NCBI GenBank assembly: GCA_017885655.1
Contig: JAFNFQ010000083.1
Location: 1-44,998, forward strand
Source: Methanobacteriota archaeon
GTDB lineage: Archaea; Thermoplasmatota; Thermoplasmata; RBG-16-68-12; JAFNFQ01
Reading direction: 5' to 3'
DNA length: 44,998 nucleotides
The translations under genes were made by a program, and so were the position numbers. The notes under the pieces were generated by a model. The model saw nothing but the letters and a program-made list of their open reading frames with translations. It did no database searches and was not told where the DNA came from. Of this stretch, positions 35,016-43,808 are shown piece after piece (within the stretch, counting starts at the first letter, position 1; each line of letters opens with the position of its first letter).

Positions 35016-36923
35016 ATGGATGGCGGGTCGTGGTTCGTCTCCTTCTGTTCCTTCGCATCCCGCCGCTTCCCCGCGCTCGTGAAGACTGGCGCGCAGCATC
35101 TGGAGAGGATACGCAAGAAGAAAGTAGAAAAGAAACCCGCCAACCCCCGAATCACCGGGCTATCCTGGAAAGGCGGGAAGAAGGACTCGGGTTCGACGCA
35201 GGTAAGCAGGGTCGAGAAATCGCTCAGGTTCACGGGGACTTCGCTGATGGTCGAGGAAGTCCTCGCGGCTGCCTGGCTGGCGGGAATTCTCGCCTCCGTG
35301 GCGGTGGTCGCCGCAGTCGTCCTCGTCTTCATTCTCGGTGGATTCGGCCCGATGCTCTATTTCCTGCCGTTCGCCTCGATTGCCCCGATCGCGGCGTACT
35401 CCCTCATCATGAACTACCCTGAGGCCCGCGCGAGGAGGATGAGGATCAGATCGCTCGGCTCGGCGCCTGAGGCCGTGACCTACATGGCGATGAGCCTCAA
35501 GCTCTCCCCCTCCCTCAACAAGGCCGTCGAGTTCGCCGCGGAGAACACGGAGGGGCCGCTCGCCGACCGGCTCAGGGGGGTCATGTGGGACGTCTACACG
35601 AGGAAGAAGGAGTCGATCGAGGAGTCGTTCATGGGCTTCGCGAACGACTGGGGCGAGTGGAACGATGACCTGAAGCGCTCTCTCTACGGTTTGCTGAGCG
35701 CGGCGGGGGAAGGGACGCAGCAGGGACTTGACCGTGGCCTGGAGAGGGCGCAGGAGACGGTCAGAGCGGGAGCAAGGAGGAGGATGGAGGAGTTCACCGC
35801 CTCGCTCAAGATGCCCGCGACCGCGTTCTTCGCCCTGTGCGTTCTGCTGCCGCTGATCATCGGGACGACCCTCCCCGTCCTCAGCCTGGGGGGAATGGGC
35901 ATCCAATCCGTTGAGACGCTGTCGCAGCCGCAATCGGGCGGAGGCGGGCCACAGCTCGTGCTGCTTCTTGATGTCGTCTTTCCCGCCATTGCGTTCCTCT
36001 ACTCGATCATGCTCCTGGGGAGGCGGCCCGGCACGACGGGAGCGCCTTGCATCCCGCCAACCAGGAACAGAGCGCGGAGGAAGTGGGCGGCAGCTTCCCT
36101 CATCATTGCAGTGATCCCCCTTCTATCTCTCCTCACCTTGGCCAGCGCCTTCGCGCCGATCGCGGTCATCTGGAGCTTCACGCTCGGCGTCTCGACCTAC
36201 CTTGTACTCAGCAGCGCGGACCGCCGCAGGAGGCAGAGGGAATTGCGGCTCCTCGAACAGCAGATGCCGGACGCCGTCTTCATCATCGGGAGCAAGCTGG
36301 GGGAGGGACTCTCGGTCGAACAGGCCCTGGGGAGGGCGAGTGAGTCGCTCAAGGGGCTGGAGGTCGCTGCCTTCCTGGACCGCCTCCGCTTCTCGCTGCA
36401 GCTGCACAGGCGCGGCCTCGAGGAGACGCTGTTCGGGCGCGAGGGCCTGCTGAGGGAGCATCCTTCCCGCATGGTCAGGGTGTCGCTGAAGATGGTCGTC
36501 GACCTCTCCCGCAAGGACCCCTCGGCGGCTGGCAAGGCGCTCGTCGACTTCTCGCACTACCTCAGGGAACTGCAGGAGGTCGAGAGGGACATCAAGTCAA
36601 AGCTGGGCGAGATCGTCGATGCGATGAAATCGACGGCGAGCTTCTTCGCGCCGCTGGTGCTCGGCATAACCTCGGCGCTGTACATGCTCCTCGAGAAGTC
36701 CTTCGGGAGCGTAGCGCCCCTCCCTATCTCGTCTCTGTCGTTCATGGCGGCGCTCGGACTCTACCTGGTGGTCATGGTGCCGATTATCGCGAACTTCAGC
36801 GTCGGCCTGGAGACAGGCGGAGACGGTGCCGAACTGGCGGGGTTCCTCGGCAAGGCGTGGCCGACGTCGCTGGGGTTGTTCACGCTGGCTGCGGCATTCT
36901 CTGTCATCGGGCTGGGAATATAG
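35016..36923 (+). CDS. Polytopic membrane platform protein (TadC/FlaJ/T2SSF type)
   Basis: The 635-residue integral membrane protein pairs with the ATPase encoded immediately upstream. It contains two copies of a T2SSF-type domain. Each has a cytoplasmic helical part (ALGSAPEAVTYMAMSLKLSPSLNKAVEFA and EQQMPDAVFIIGSKLGEGLSVEQALGRAS) followed by membrane helices. I count about nine hydrophobic segments, grouped near residues 70-125, 265-330, 350-395, 545-600 and at the C terminus. Such proteins are the inner-membrane platform that the ATPase moves during pilin polymerisation. The gene starts at the ATG directly after the ATPase stop, implying translational coupling. The soluble N-terminal 70 residues are basic (RKKKVEKK). 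Confidence 0.88.
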   Translation: MDGGSWFVSFCSFASRRFPALVKTGAQHLERIRKKKVEKKPANPRITGLSWKGGKKDSGSTQVSRVEKSLRFTGTSLMVEEVLAAAWLAGILASVAVVAAVVLVFILGGFGPMLYFLPFASIAPIAAYSLIMNYPEARARRMRIRSLGSAPEAVTYMAMSLKLSPSLNKAVEFAAENTEGPLADRLRGVMWDVYTRKKESIEESFMGFANDWGEWNDDLKRSLYGLLSAAGEGTQQGLDRGLERAQETVRAGARRRMEEFTASLKMPATAFFALCVLLPLIIGTTLPVLSLGGMGIQSVETLSQPQSGGGGPQLVLLLDVVFPAIAFLYSIMLLGRRPGTTGAPCIPPTRNRARRKWAAASLIIAVIPLLSLLTLASAFAPIAVIWSFTLGVSTYLVLSSADRRRRQRELRLLEQQMPDAVFIIGSKLGEGLSVEQALGRASESLKGLEVAAFLDRLRFSLQLHRRGLEETLFGREGLLREHPSRMVRVSLKMVVDLSRKDPSAAGKALVDFSHYLRELQEVERDIKSKLGEIVDAMKSTASFFAPLVLGITSALYMLLEKSFGSVAPLPISSLSFMAALGLYLVVMVPIIANFSVGLETGGDGAELAGFLGKAWPTSLGLFTLAAAFSVIGLGI

Positions 36924-36965
36924 GCTGCCGAACATCGAAGCCAAATTCTAAATGCCTGCTCACTC

Positions 36966-37382
36966 ATGCCCGATTCCGTGGACGTGCCCGGGGAACTTGA
37001 CGAGCTCAGGAGATTCCACGGCCACCTGGGGCCGTATGTCGCCATAGGCTTCCGCATGGGGCAGATAGCGAGGAGGGAGCTTGGCGAGTACAGGGGCATG
37101 ACGGCCGTCGTCAGCTGTTCCCTGGTGCCACCGATGCGGTGCCTCGTGGACGGGGTCCAGATGGGATCCAGCTGCACCTTCGGGAAGGCCAACATCAAGC
37201 TCAAGCCGGGGGCGAACCCCCGCGCGACCTTCGAGAAGGCGGGGAAGAGGCTCACCGTGACGCTCAAGCCAGGGTTCAGGCAGACCATCGACAAGGAGAT
37301 GTCCAAGGCCGAGGAGGTCGACCAGAGCTTGCGCTACTATCGGATGGCAGAGGCCGACCTCTTCGACGTCTCGCTCGCCTAG
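36966..37382 (+). CDS. FmdE-like (formylmethanofuran dehydrogenase subunit E-related) protein
   Basis: The 138-residue protein has the FmdE domain signature: RRFHGHLGPYVAIGFRMG, then MRCLVDGVQMGSSCTFGK with two cysteines expected to bind zinc or another metal together with the histidines, and a basic C-terminal half. Stand-alone FmdE proteins are widespread in archaea and bacteria outside methanogenesis, and their role is mostly unknown; methanogens use it with tungsten/molybdenum formylmethanofuran dehydrogenase. No other methanogenesis gene is in the window. An AT-rich patch just before the start suggests its own promoter. Its stop codon overlaps that of the convergent protease gene in the palindrome CTAG at 37379-37382. 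Confidence 0.88.
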   Translation: MPDSVDVPGELDELRRFHGHLGPYVAIGFRMGQIARRELGEYRGMTAVVSCSLVPPMRCLVDGVQMGSSCTFGKANIKLKPGANPRATFEKAGKRLTVTLKPGFRQTIDKEMSKAEEVDQSLRYYRMAEADLFDVSLA

Positions 37383-40300
37383 CCAGGGACGTTCCAGGAC
37401 GCGTCGTTGAGTGCCAAGATCCAGTAGCCGCATCCTGGCGTCAGCTGGAACGAATCGTAGGTGATCCTGTCGAGGTAGTACGGTGCTTCGAGCGCGTTGT
37501 ACGCTTCGAACGCCATGACGTTGCCCGGCATCTGCGACTTCAGCTGCCCGAGGTCGTACGGCATGAAGGACGGGAAGCCAACGAGGTTCCAGCCCGCCTT
37601 GATCTGGACAGTCATGCCCGTCGGCACCTTGCCAGCGACCTTCGCGTTTCCCGCGCTCGTCGTGTGCACCCAGATTCCCATGCTCATCGTCGCGACCGAG
37701 AAGTCGTTGTACGTCCTGCCAGGTTTGTAGCTCTGCCAGTGGTCCACCGAGTCCATCGGGTCGTACCATCGCGCAGAGTCGTAGTTGACTCCGGCAAATA
37801 TGGTCGTGAGCGTCATGTCGCTTGTGATGACGGGAATCGACAGCAGGTTCGTGCCGCTGATCAGAGCCTTGACTGCCTTTGCGCCCTGGTCGACCGTGCT
37901 CGCCGTGCCGCCGGCGTTCTTGGCCTTCACGAAGTAGAAGTACGAGTTGGCGTCGGCGCCCGCTCCCACGTCGACGTAGAAGCCCTGTCCGACCGGTGAC
38001 GTACCTAACATGGTGTAGGCCGCTCCCTTGTTCTTGTCGTAGCCACTTGCGCTGCGCCAGATAGTGTAGTTGTCGAGGTTGGTCGGGTCGTCGGGCGAGA
38101 GTAGCCATGTGACCCTCACGTCAGTCCTCCCGTTCACGAGAGCCGTGTCGGTGAGCACCGGCGGTCTCGGGGGCCTTGTCGGCGGGACGTTCTGCACGCA
38201 GAAGGTCGATTTCTCGAACGCTCCCCAATGGCCCGCGACGTCCAAGGCGTGGATGTAGATGTCATGGCAATTATTCGACAGGAAGTCGAGCCTGCCGGAC
38301 CATGTGACGGGCTCCGTGGGCGAAGTCGGCGGGCTTGTGAGGTTCATCCCCCAGCCCAAGCCGTCCGCCCCCGTCGCGTCGAAGAAGAACTCGGCCGGCC
38401 TCGTGGCGTCGATGTTGCTGTTTCCGGTGGTCGTGTCATCGGCTGTGGCGTTGATATACACGGTAACCGGGCCCATTACCGGGTTCGGGTGGATCGTGCC
38501 GCTGCCCGCCCAGAGCCTCGGTCCGGCGCAGTCGCCGGTGGACCTTGTGACCGTGAACGTGCCGTCGCTGTCGTCGGAAGCGTTGAAGTTCGGGTTCCCG
38601 TCGTCCTGCACCTCTATGCGGACAAGGAAGGCGTCGCCGTTGCACACGCCGCCAGAGAGGTACCACGGGTGCGAAGTGTTCACCGCAGGTATGTTGTACG
38701 CTATCGGGAACCAGCTCTGACCATTGTCGAACGAGTAGTATGCGGCCTGGCTCAGGATGTTGGCCCCGGAGGTGGACGCGGTCCAGGTGATCGTGACCGT
38801 GTCGGCGACGAAGTTCTCGCCGCCGTTGGGTGCCGATACCAGCACGTCGGGGTGGTCCCTTCCCAGGAGCCAGATGATCGTCTTGTCGAGGATGCCTGTC
38901 CTCGTGGCACTGAGCGCGACTCCTGCGTTGAAGTCGATGTCTATCCAGTTGAAGTAGTAGCCGACCATCTTTGAGGGGGTCCCTCCCCAGAGGCCGATGC
39001 CCAGAGAGCCGTTGTTGGCGCTCGAGACCCACCTCACCGATATCTTGTCGGGCGTGGAGTCGCCGCCAACATCGGACCACACATAGGTCGTCAATCCGCC
39101 AGCCGGCAGCGAGGTCACTTCATCCGCCGAGCCGCCGCTCCTGAACGGGACGTATGGTATCGGGCCAGCGGAGTAGGCGTCGCTGATCGGGTCGCCCGAC
39201 TCGCCGAGTATCCCCGTTATGGTCAGCGGGTCTCCCGCGTTCGGGTTCCCGCTGCTGAACGACGCCTTCAGGAGGGCCTTCACCTGAGAGCACTTCACAG
39301 GGTCGACCCAGCTGGAGGTCACCGCGCAATACGCCCAGAACGTGTCGTGGTGCACGTAGAGGAGCCTGCCGCCGGAGTTGAGGTAGTTGGTCAGCAGGAG
39401 GAGCTCGAAGTCGTTGTGCGGCGGGTACTGTTCCATGCCGACCTGCCATATCACCGCCTTGTACGACTGCATGAGGCCGAGCGACGGGTCGCCGCTGTAG
39501 GTGACGTGCCACTCGTTGTAGGACCATCCCCGTGCCGCGAGAGACTGCCTGTACGCCTGCACGCCCTCGGGGCGTTTCTGCTCGAACGTCTCGTCGCCCA
39601 GCACGAGCAGTATCTCGCCCTTCGCGGTCGTCTTGAAGGCGTGGTGCTGCCCGCCGTTGTCGTCGGTGGTGTTGTGCCCCCTCGCGTCCGTGCTCTGCAC
39701 GTCGAAGAAGTAGAGCGTGGCGGTCTGGAGGTTGACCAGAGTGATCGAATGGCTGATCATCAGCTCCGAGGTTGACTTCACGTTCGCGATCGGCAGCACC
39801 GCACCGTAGATGATCGTGGAATCTGCCGGGATGTTCGTCTTCCATGTGATCGTCGCGGTGGAGCTCGTGATGCCGCTGACCACGACGTCGTATATCATCG
39901 GCCTTAAGGCATCTATGGTGGCGTGTGCGAAGGAGTCGTGCGGCGGGTTCAGGTCAGTGTACTGCGCCCAGATCGTGTCCCTGTCGCTGACCTCGAGGAT
40001 GGCGTCGGGCAGCGGCGTCCCGAAGGAGGTCTGTATGGAGCCGGCAAAGACGCCGGTCCCCGCTCCAGTCTCGGTCAGGGTTATGTCCTCGGGCCAGGGC
40101 TCGGTCGTGCTCGTCATGCTGACCGTCAGGGGCCCGGTCGCGCCGGGGTCGACGACCCAGACGTTGACCGTGTCGCTCTCCTTGTAGCTGTGGCGGTCGA
40201 GCATCACCTGGCCGTAGCCTATGTCGAGCCCGCCCACCACCGCAATCGAGTACGGCTGGGGTCCCGCCGGCACGTCGTTCGCCAGGACCCTGAGGGTCCA

Positions 40301-42607
40301 GACGCCAGTGCCCGGGTTGTTGACGATTACACCTTCGATGTTGTTGAGGTGATCGTAGGAGCCGAAGTTCGGCCTTGAGGCGCCGGTCGCGAAGGTGCCC
40401 CAGACGTTCCCCTTGTAGACGTCGCTGTTCGGGGCGGTCACGGTGATGTCGAGGTCGTTGACGAGCGCCCTCCCGACACCGACCGAACCGGGGAAGTCAG
40501 TCCAGCTGACGATGAACCTGAGGTTCTGAGTGGCGTTGTTCACGAGGTAGGTGTATTCCTCCCATTGCCCCGTCTTGAGGCCGGACGTGTCGTCCACGAC
40601 GCTCAGGTGCCTCGGGTCGCCCTGGAAGTACAGCGCGTCGTCGAGGAGGGGCCTGCCCCATCCCTGCGCGTCGTTGGGCCACCTGTCCTCCGAGCCCGGC
40701 CTGCTCCTCGACCCGGTCATCTTGACCGCGCTGGCGACCATTGTCGCCGTCAGGAGCGAGGCCTGCGGGTTGAAGCCGTTCAGTGCGGTCTTGGTGCCCG
40801 TCGGGTACCAGCCGTCCGTGAAGTACTGGCGGACCAGGGCCGCATGCCCTGCCGCGTCAGGTGCGGCGTAGCTCGTTCCTCCGAACTGGAACCACTCCAT
40901 GTCCCTGTTGGCGTTGGACCACGGGTTTGCGTCCGAGGCGGCGGTGTCACCCAAGCTCACCCAGGATATCGTGGGCTTCAACCGCCCGTCTGCGGTCGGA
41001 CCCCAGCCGCTGTACGACGTCATGCCGTTCTCGCTCGGGTATGCGTTTGTCCCGCCGGCCGAGAGGACGTTCTTGGCAGACGCCTGCTCCTGCACCACCT
41101 GAAGGGTCGGGCCGCCGTTCCCCTCGGCGAAAACGACCAGCATGTCGGGGTGCTTCCACATGAATTCGTCGATCTGCATCGAGCTGAGGCCGTATGTTGC
41201 CGTGCCGCCGCCCCAGCTGTTGGAGTGGATTCTCGCGCCGGCACCGTACGCCGGTCCGAACAGGAGGTTCAGGTCGTCGGGGATGTAGGACAGGAGGTCG
41301 TCGTCGCCGCCGCCGCAGGCCACCGATGGCCCGACCGTGCCTATGTCCTGGAAGAAGTGCTGCGCCGCCTTCGCCATGCCGTCGTTGTTGCTGGCGCCTA
41401 TCCCGTCGTCGCTTCCGTCGAGGATGCCGGCGGTCGCCGTTCCGTGACCTGAGGTGCACGGCCCCGTGCCGATGGCGCTGTCCTTCAGCGCCCATTCCTC
41501 GGTCCACGGGTCGATGTTGGTGTAGTTGGCCATCGGGTAGTACCTGATGACCTTGCGGCGGTTCAGGTCAGTCACGTTGTAGATGTCGCCTATAGTGATC
41601 TGCGAGTCGGAGTTGCGGAACATGTTGTGGTCGTAGTCCAGACCAGTGTCCGCCGATGCGACTATCTGACCCTCGCCCATGATGCCCTTCTCCCAGATCT
41701 TCCTGGCCCCAGGTATGAGGCTGGGGTCCTGGTCGGTCTGGTGCACCGCTTGGGCGTAGTAGTTGTCCACCGTCGGTTCAGAGTAAGGCTCGATGAACTC
41801 GACGCTGCTCATCCTGGCTATGACGGGGATCAGGGAGGCGTCGATCCTCGCCCTGATGTCGCCGAAGCTTTCGGCCTGGTAGTAGCTCACCACGCCGGCG
41901 TCGTTCCAGCCGAAGGTGGCCTTGCCGTAGCCCTGCTGGTTGATGAACGCCAGGACGGAGTTGACGGATGCGCCTGGGAGCGTGACTATCTCCACATAGG
42001 TGAGGCCCTGAGACCCGTAGAGCGCGGGGTCGATCCTGTAGACCGGCTGGTATATCCCGCTCCAGGTGACGGTCCTGAGGGCGTCGATGGATGCCCTGAC
42101 CTCAGGGGTCATCCTCACCAGGAATGCGTCGTTGGGGATGTACCTCAGGATCTCGGCGCCGAGGGACTCTATCTGCCACTTCCACTCCTCCTTCACGGGT
42201 CCTATGAACTGAACGAGGTAGGAGCCCATGGTCCCCGCCGGGTATGCCTGGACTTCGAGCGACGCGGGGATGGCCGGCTCGCCGTCCCTCGTGTCGAAGG
42301 TGGTCGCCGCCAGGTCGATGCTGAAGAGGTCCGAGGCCTCCTCGAAGCTGAGGGCGTTGTTCTTGAGGGTCAGCATCTGGCTCGGGTTGACCTTCGCCAG
42401 CACGTACCCATCGTAGGTCTCAACTATCTCGACGCCGTAGGACGTGAGGCGCTGAGCGTCGGTCCCGGGCGTGTAGATGCGCACATATGTCGCTTCGTCG
42501 GTCTGCGGCCCCTGCTCCGACGCCTTGATCATCGAGATCGAGGTCGGGACAAAGAAGACCGCTGCCAATGCTATTGCCAACACTTTCACTAATCTGGCAT
42601 ATTTCAA
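37379..42607 (-). CDS. Very large secreted subtilisin-family (S8) protease
   Basis: Counting from the chosen start, the protein has 1742 residues. A hydrophobic signal segment (VLAIALAAVFFVPTSI) is followed by a pro-region of about 250 residues. The S8 catalytic domain has Asp320 (ASADTGLDYDH), His388 (SGHGTATAG), the oxyanion Asn497 (AEGNGG) and Ser579 (GGTSYAAP), so it is probably active. Downstream are a beta-sandwich of the P-domain type, an FN3-like domain with 'VVSGITSSTATITW', a 'KAVIWQVGMEQYPPHND' block resembling a flavodoxin-like fold, Ig-like and FN3-like domains, and a C-terminal module with 'AGWNLVGFPSFM' and 'PGCGYWIL'. No C-terminal membrane helix. I chose TTG at 42607: GGAGGAGG lies 9 bases upstream, and the earlier ATG at 42694 falls inside the TATA box. 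The substrate is unknown. Confidence 0.9.
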   Translation of the reverse strand: MKYARLVKVLAIALAAVFFVPTSISMIKASEQGPQTDEATYVRIYTPGTDAQRLTSYGVEIVETYDGYVLAKVNPSQMLTLKNNALSFEEASDLFSIDLAATTFDTRDGEPAIPASLEVQAYPAGTMGSYLVQFIGPVKEEWKWQIESLGAEILRYIPNDAFLVRMTPEVRASIDALRTVTWSGIYQPVYRIDPALYGSQGLTYVEIVTLPGASVNSVLAFINQQGYGKATFGWNDAGVVSYYQAESFGDIRARIDASLIPVIARMSSVEFIEPYSEPTVDNYYAQAVHQTDQDPSLIPGARKIWEKGIMGEGQIVASADTGLDYDHNMFRNSDSQITIGDIYNVTDLNRRKVIRYYPMANYTNIDPWTEEWALKDSAIGTGPCTSGHGTATAGILDGSDDGIGASNNDGMAKAAQHFFQDIGTVGPSVACGGGDDDLLSYIPDDLNLLFGPAYGAGARIHSNSWGGGTATYGLSSMQIDEFMWKHPDMLVVFAEGNGGPTLQVVQEQASAKNVLSAGGTNAYPSENGMTSYSGWGPTADGRLKPTISWVSLGDTAASDANPWSNANRDMEWFQFGGTSYAAPDAAGHAALVRQYFTDGWYPTGTKTALNGFNPQASLLTATMVASAVKMTGSRSRPGSEDRWPNDAQGWGRPLLDDALYFQGDPRHLSVVDDTSGLKTGQWEEYTYLVNNATQNLRFIVSWTDFPGSVGVGRALVNDLDITVTAPNSDVYKGNVWGTFATGASRPNFGSYDHLNNIEGVIVNNPGTGVWTLRVLANDVPAGPQPYSIAVVGGLDIGYGQVMLDRHSYKESDTVNVWVVDPGATGPLTVSMTSTTEPWPEDITLTETGAGTGVFAGSIQTSFGTPLPDAILEVSDRDTIWAQYTDLNPPHDSFAHATIDALRPMIYDVVVSGITSSTATITWKTNIPADSTIIYGAVLPIANVKSTSELMISHSITLVNLQTATLYFFDVQSTDARGHNTTDDNGGQHHAFKTTAKGEILLVLGDETFEQKRPEGVQAYRQSLAARGWSYNEWHVTYSGDPSLGLMQSYKAVIWQVGMEQYPPHNDFELLLLTNYLNSGGRLLYVHHDTFWAYCAVTSSWVDPVKCSQVKALLKASFSSGNPNAGDPLTITGILGESGDPISDAYSAGPIPYVPFRSGGSADEVTSLPAGGLTTYVWSDVGGDSTPDKISVRWVSSANNGSLGIGLWGGTPSKMVGYYFNWIDIDFNAGVALSATRTGILDKTIIWLLGRDHPDVLVSAPNGGENFVADTVTITWTASTSGANILSQAAYYSFDNGQSWFPIAYNIPAVNTSHPWYLSGGVCNGDAFLVRIEVQDDGNPNFNASDDSDGTFTVTRSTGDCAGPRLWAGSGTIHPNPVMGPVTVYINATADDTTTGNSNIDATRPAEFFFDATGADGLGWGMNLTSPPTSPTEPVTWSGRLDFLSNNCHDIYIHALDVAGHWGAFEKSTFCVQNVPPTRPPRPPVLTDTALVNGRTDVRVTWLLSPDDPTNLDNYTIWRSASGYDKNKGAAYTMLGTSPVGQGFYVDVGAGADANSYFYFVKAKNAGGTASTVDQGAKAVKALISGTNLLSIPVITSDMTLTTIFAGVNYDSARWYDPMDSVDHWQSYKPGRTYNDFSVATMSMGIWVHTTSAGNAKVAGKVPTGMTVQIKAGWNLVGFPSFMPYDLGQLKSQMPGNVMAFEAYNALEAPYYLDRITYDSFQLTPGCGYWILALNDASWNVPG

Positions 42608-42691
42608 ATGACCAGTCCTCCTCCATTCAAAGGAAGTCTTTGCGCGCGATGCTGCCCACACCACTGCGCGAGCGGCAAGTATGATGCGTGA

Positions 42692-42701
42692 CATATATAG
42701 C
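42692..42701 (-). promoter_or_regulatory. TATA box of the S8 protease gene
   Basis: On the minus strand the box reads CTATATATGT. Initiation near 42668 would give a leader of about 60 bases containing GGAGGAGG before the TTG start at 42607. Confidence 0.65.
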
Positions 42702-42769
42702 TTTTGTTAGGTCGCGAGGTGTAGTCCGTATGGTGTGGGAGAGGTCTCTCGACACCGCCGTGCGGCGCG

Positions 42770-43591
42770 TCACTCGGCGATTACCCTGGTCACTTGGAAC
42801 GCGCCGTTCTGGAACATGAGCAGGTAGTAGTTCGGGCTGTGCGCGGCTCCTCTCATCTTGACGCACCTGATGCGCCTCTGGATGTTCGCGTCGTCGACGC
42901 GCTCCATCTTCACGTGGATGATGCCGTCGGCGATGAACTCCTCGCCGTGCTTCCCGTACTGCGTATCGCCCGAGCCCATCTCGGAGATGACGAAGATCGT
43001 GGAGTTCAATTCCTTGAGCCACTCGAACAGCTGGAATATGTCCTCCCTGGGCGACTGGAACCTCGCCATGACCTCGAGCACGGGGAGCGAGTCTATCGCC
43101 AGGAGCTCGCAGCCCGTCGCGCTCTTCATGTTCTGCGCGTACATCTTGAAGATGTCCATCCAGGTCCTGTTCGCCATGCCCTCGAGGTTCTTCCTGATCA
43201 CGCTCAGGTCAACTATGCTCAGCTTGTCCTCGACGTCCCTGGGGTCCATGCCCATGCCCCTCAGGTGCCTTACCAGGTTGTCCCTGCCCTGCTCCAGGGA
43301 GATGAAGATGCCCGACCTGTTCTCCTTTATCGCGTTCTGGTACATGATGTAGAAGATCGCTGTGGACTTCAGGGTGCCCGGCTCTCCAGCGACGAGGACG
43401 ACCGAGCCCTTCGGGATGCCGCCGCTCAGCTTGTCGTCGAAGCCCTGGATGTAGGTCTTGATCCTGTTCTCCGGCGCCTCGATGAGCTCCTTGATCTCCT
43501 CTTGCAGCTTCTTCTCCGGGACCTTCTTCTCGGGTGCTTTCTTGTCCGTCGACTCCTTGAACAGTGTCTGGAGCTTGTCAGCGCCGCGCAT
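42770..43591 (-). CDS. KaiC/RAD55-like RecA-superfamily ATPase
   Basis: The 273-residue protein has an N-terminal charged linker (lysine- and glutamate-rich, ...KKAPEKKVPEKKLQEEIKEL) and one RecA-fold domain beginning YIQGFDDKLSGGIPKGSVVLVAGEPGTLKST. The Walker A motif is GEPGTLKST, and Walker B is in CELLAIDSLPVLEV, as in the KaiC/GvpD/RAD55 group. It lacks the second domain of cyanobacterial KaiC, so no clock function is implied. Archaeal single-domain members act in signalling, motility or gas-vesicle control, but the role here is unknown. ATG 43591 lies about 29 bases from the TATA centre (43615-43624), so the transcript is probably leaderless; the upstream extension crosses the promoter. 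It is divergent from the winged-helix-like gene at 43809. Confidence 0.85.
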   Translation of the reverse strand: MRGADKLQTLFKESTDKKAPEKKVPEKKLQEEIKELIEAPENRIKTYIQGFDDKLSGGIPKGSVVLVAGEPGTLKSTAIFYIMYQNAIKENRSGIFISLEQGRDNLVRHLRGMGMDPRDVEDKLSIVDLSVIRKNLEGMANRTWMDIFKMYAQNMKSATGCELLAIDSLPVLEVMARFQSPREDIFQLFEWLKELNSTIFVISEMGSGDTQYGKHGEEFIADGIIHVKMERVDDANIQRRIRCVKMRGAAHSPNYYLLMFQNGAFQVTRVIAE

Positions 43592-43614
43592 CCGTTTCGA
43601 ATCCCTTGGCGGCC

Positions 43615-43624
43615 GATATAATGC
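43615..43624 (-). promoter_or_regulatory. TATA box of the KaiC-like gene
   Basis: On the minus strand it reads GCATTATATC. Its centre is about 29 bases before the ATG at 43591, so transcription should start at or next to the start codon. Confidence 0.6.
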
Positions 43625-43766
43625 TTGTCGGCCAATTATCATCGAGCGAACTCGCAGGAGTGTGAAAAAAATAAAAGGGGGAGCTAATCGTGATTGCAAG
43701 GAGAGAACCCAGGGGGGGCATATCCGTTTCTGAACCGGCTCTGTGAGCATCTGTTCGCGTGGAAAC

Positions 43767-43775
43767 GTTTATTTG
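43767..43775 (+). promoter_or_regulatory. TATA-like box of the winged-helix-like gene
   Basis: GTTTATTTG stands alone in GC-rich sequence, about 40 bases before the probable TTG start at 43809. Initiation near 43798 gives a leader of about 10 bases. Confidence 0.45.
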
Positions 43776-43808
43776 TTATCAGCTCTGTTACCATGCGCGG
43801 GTGGGGAA

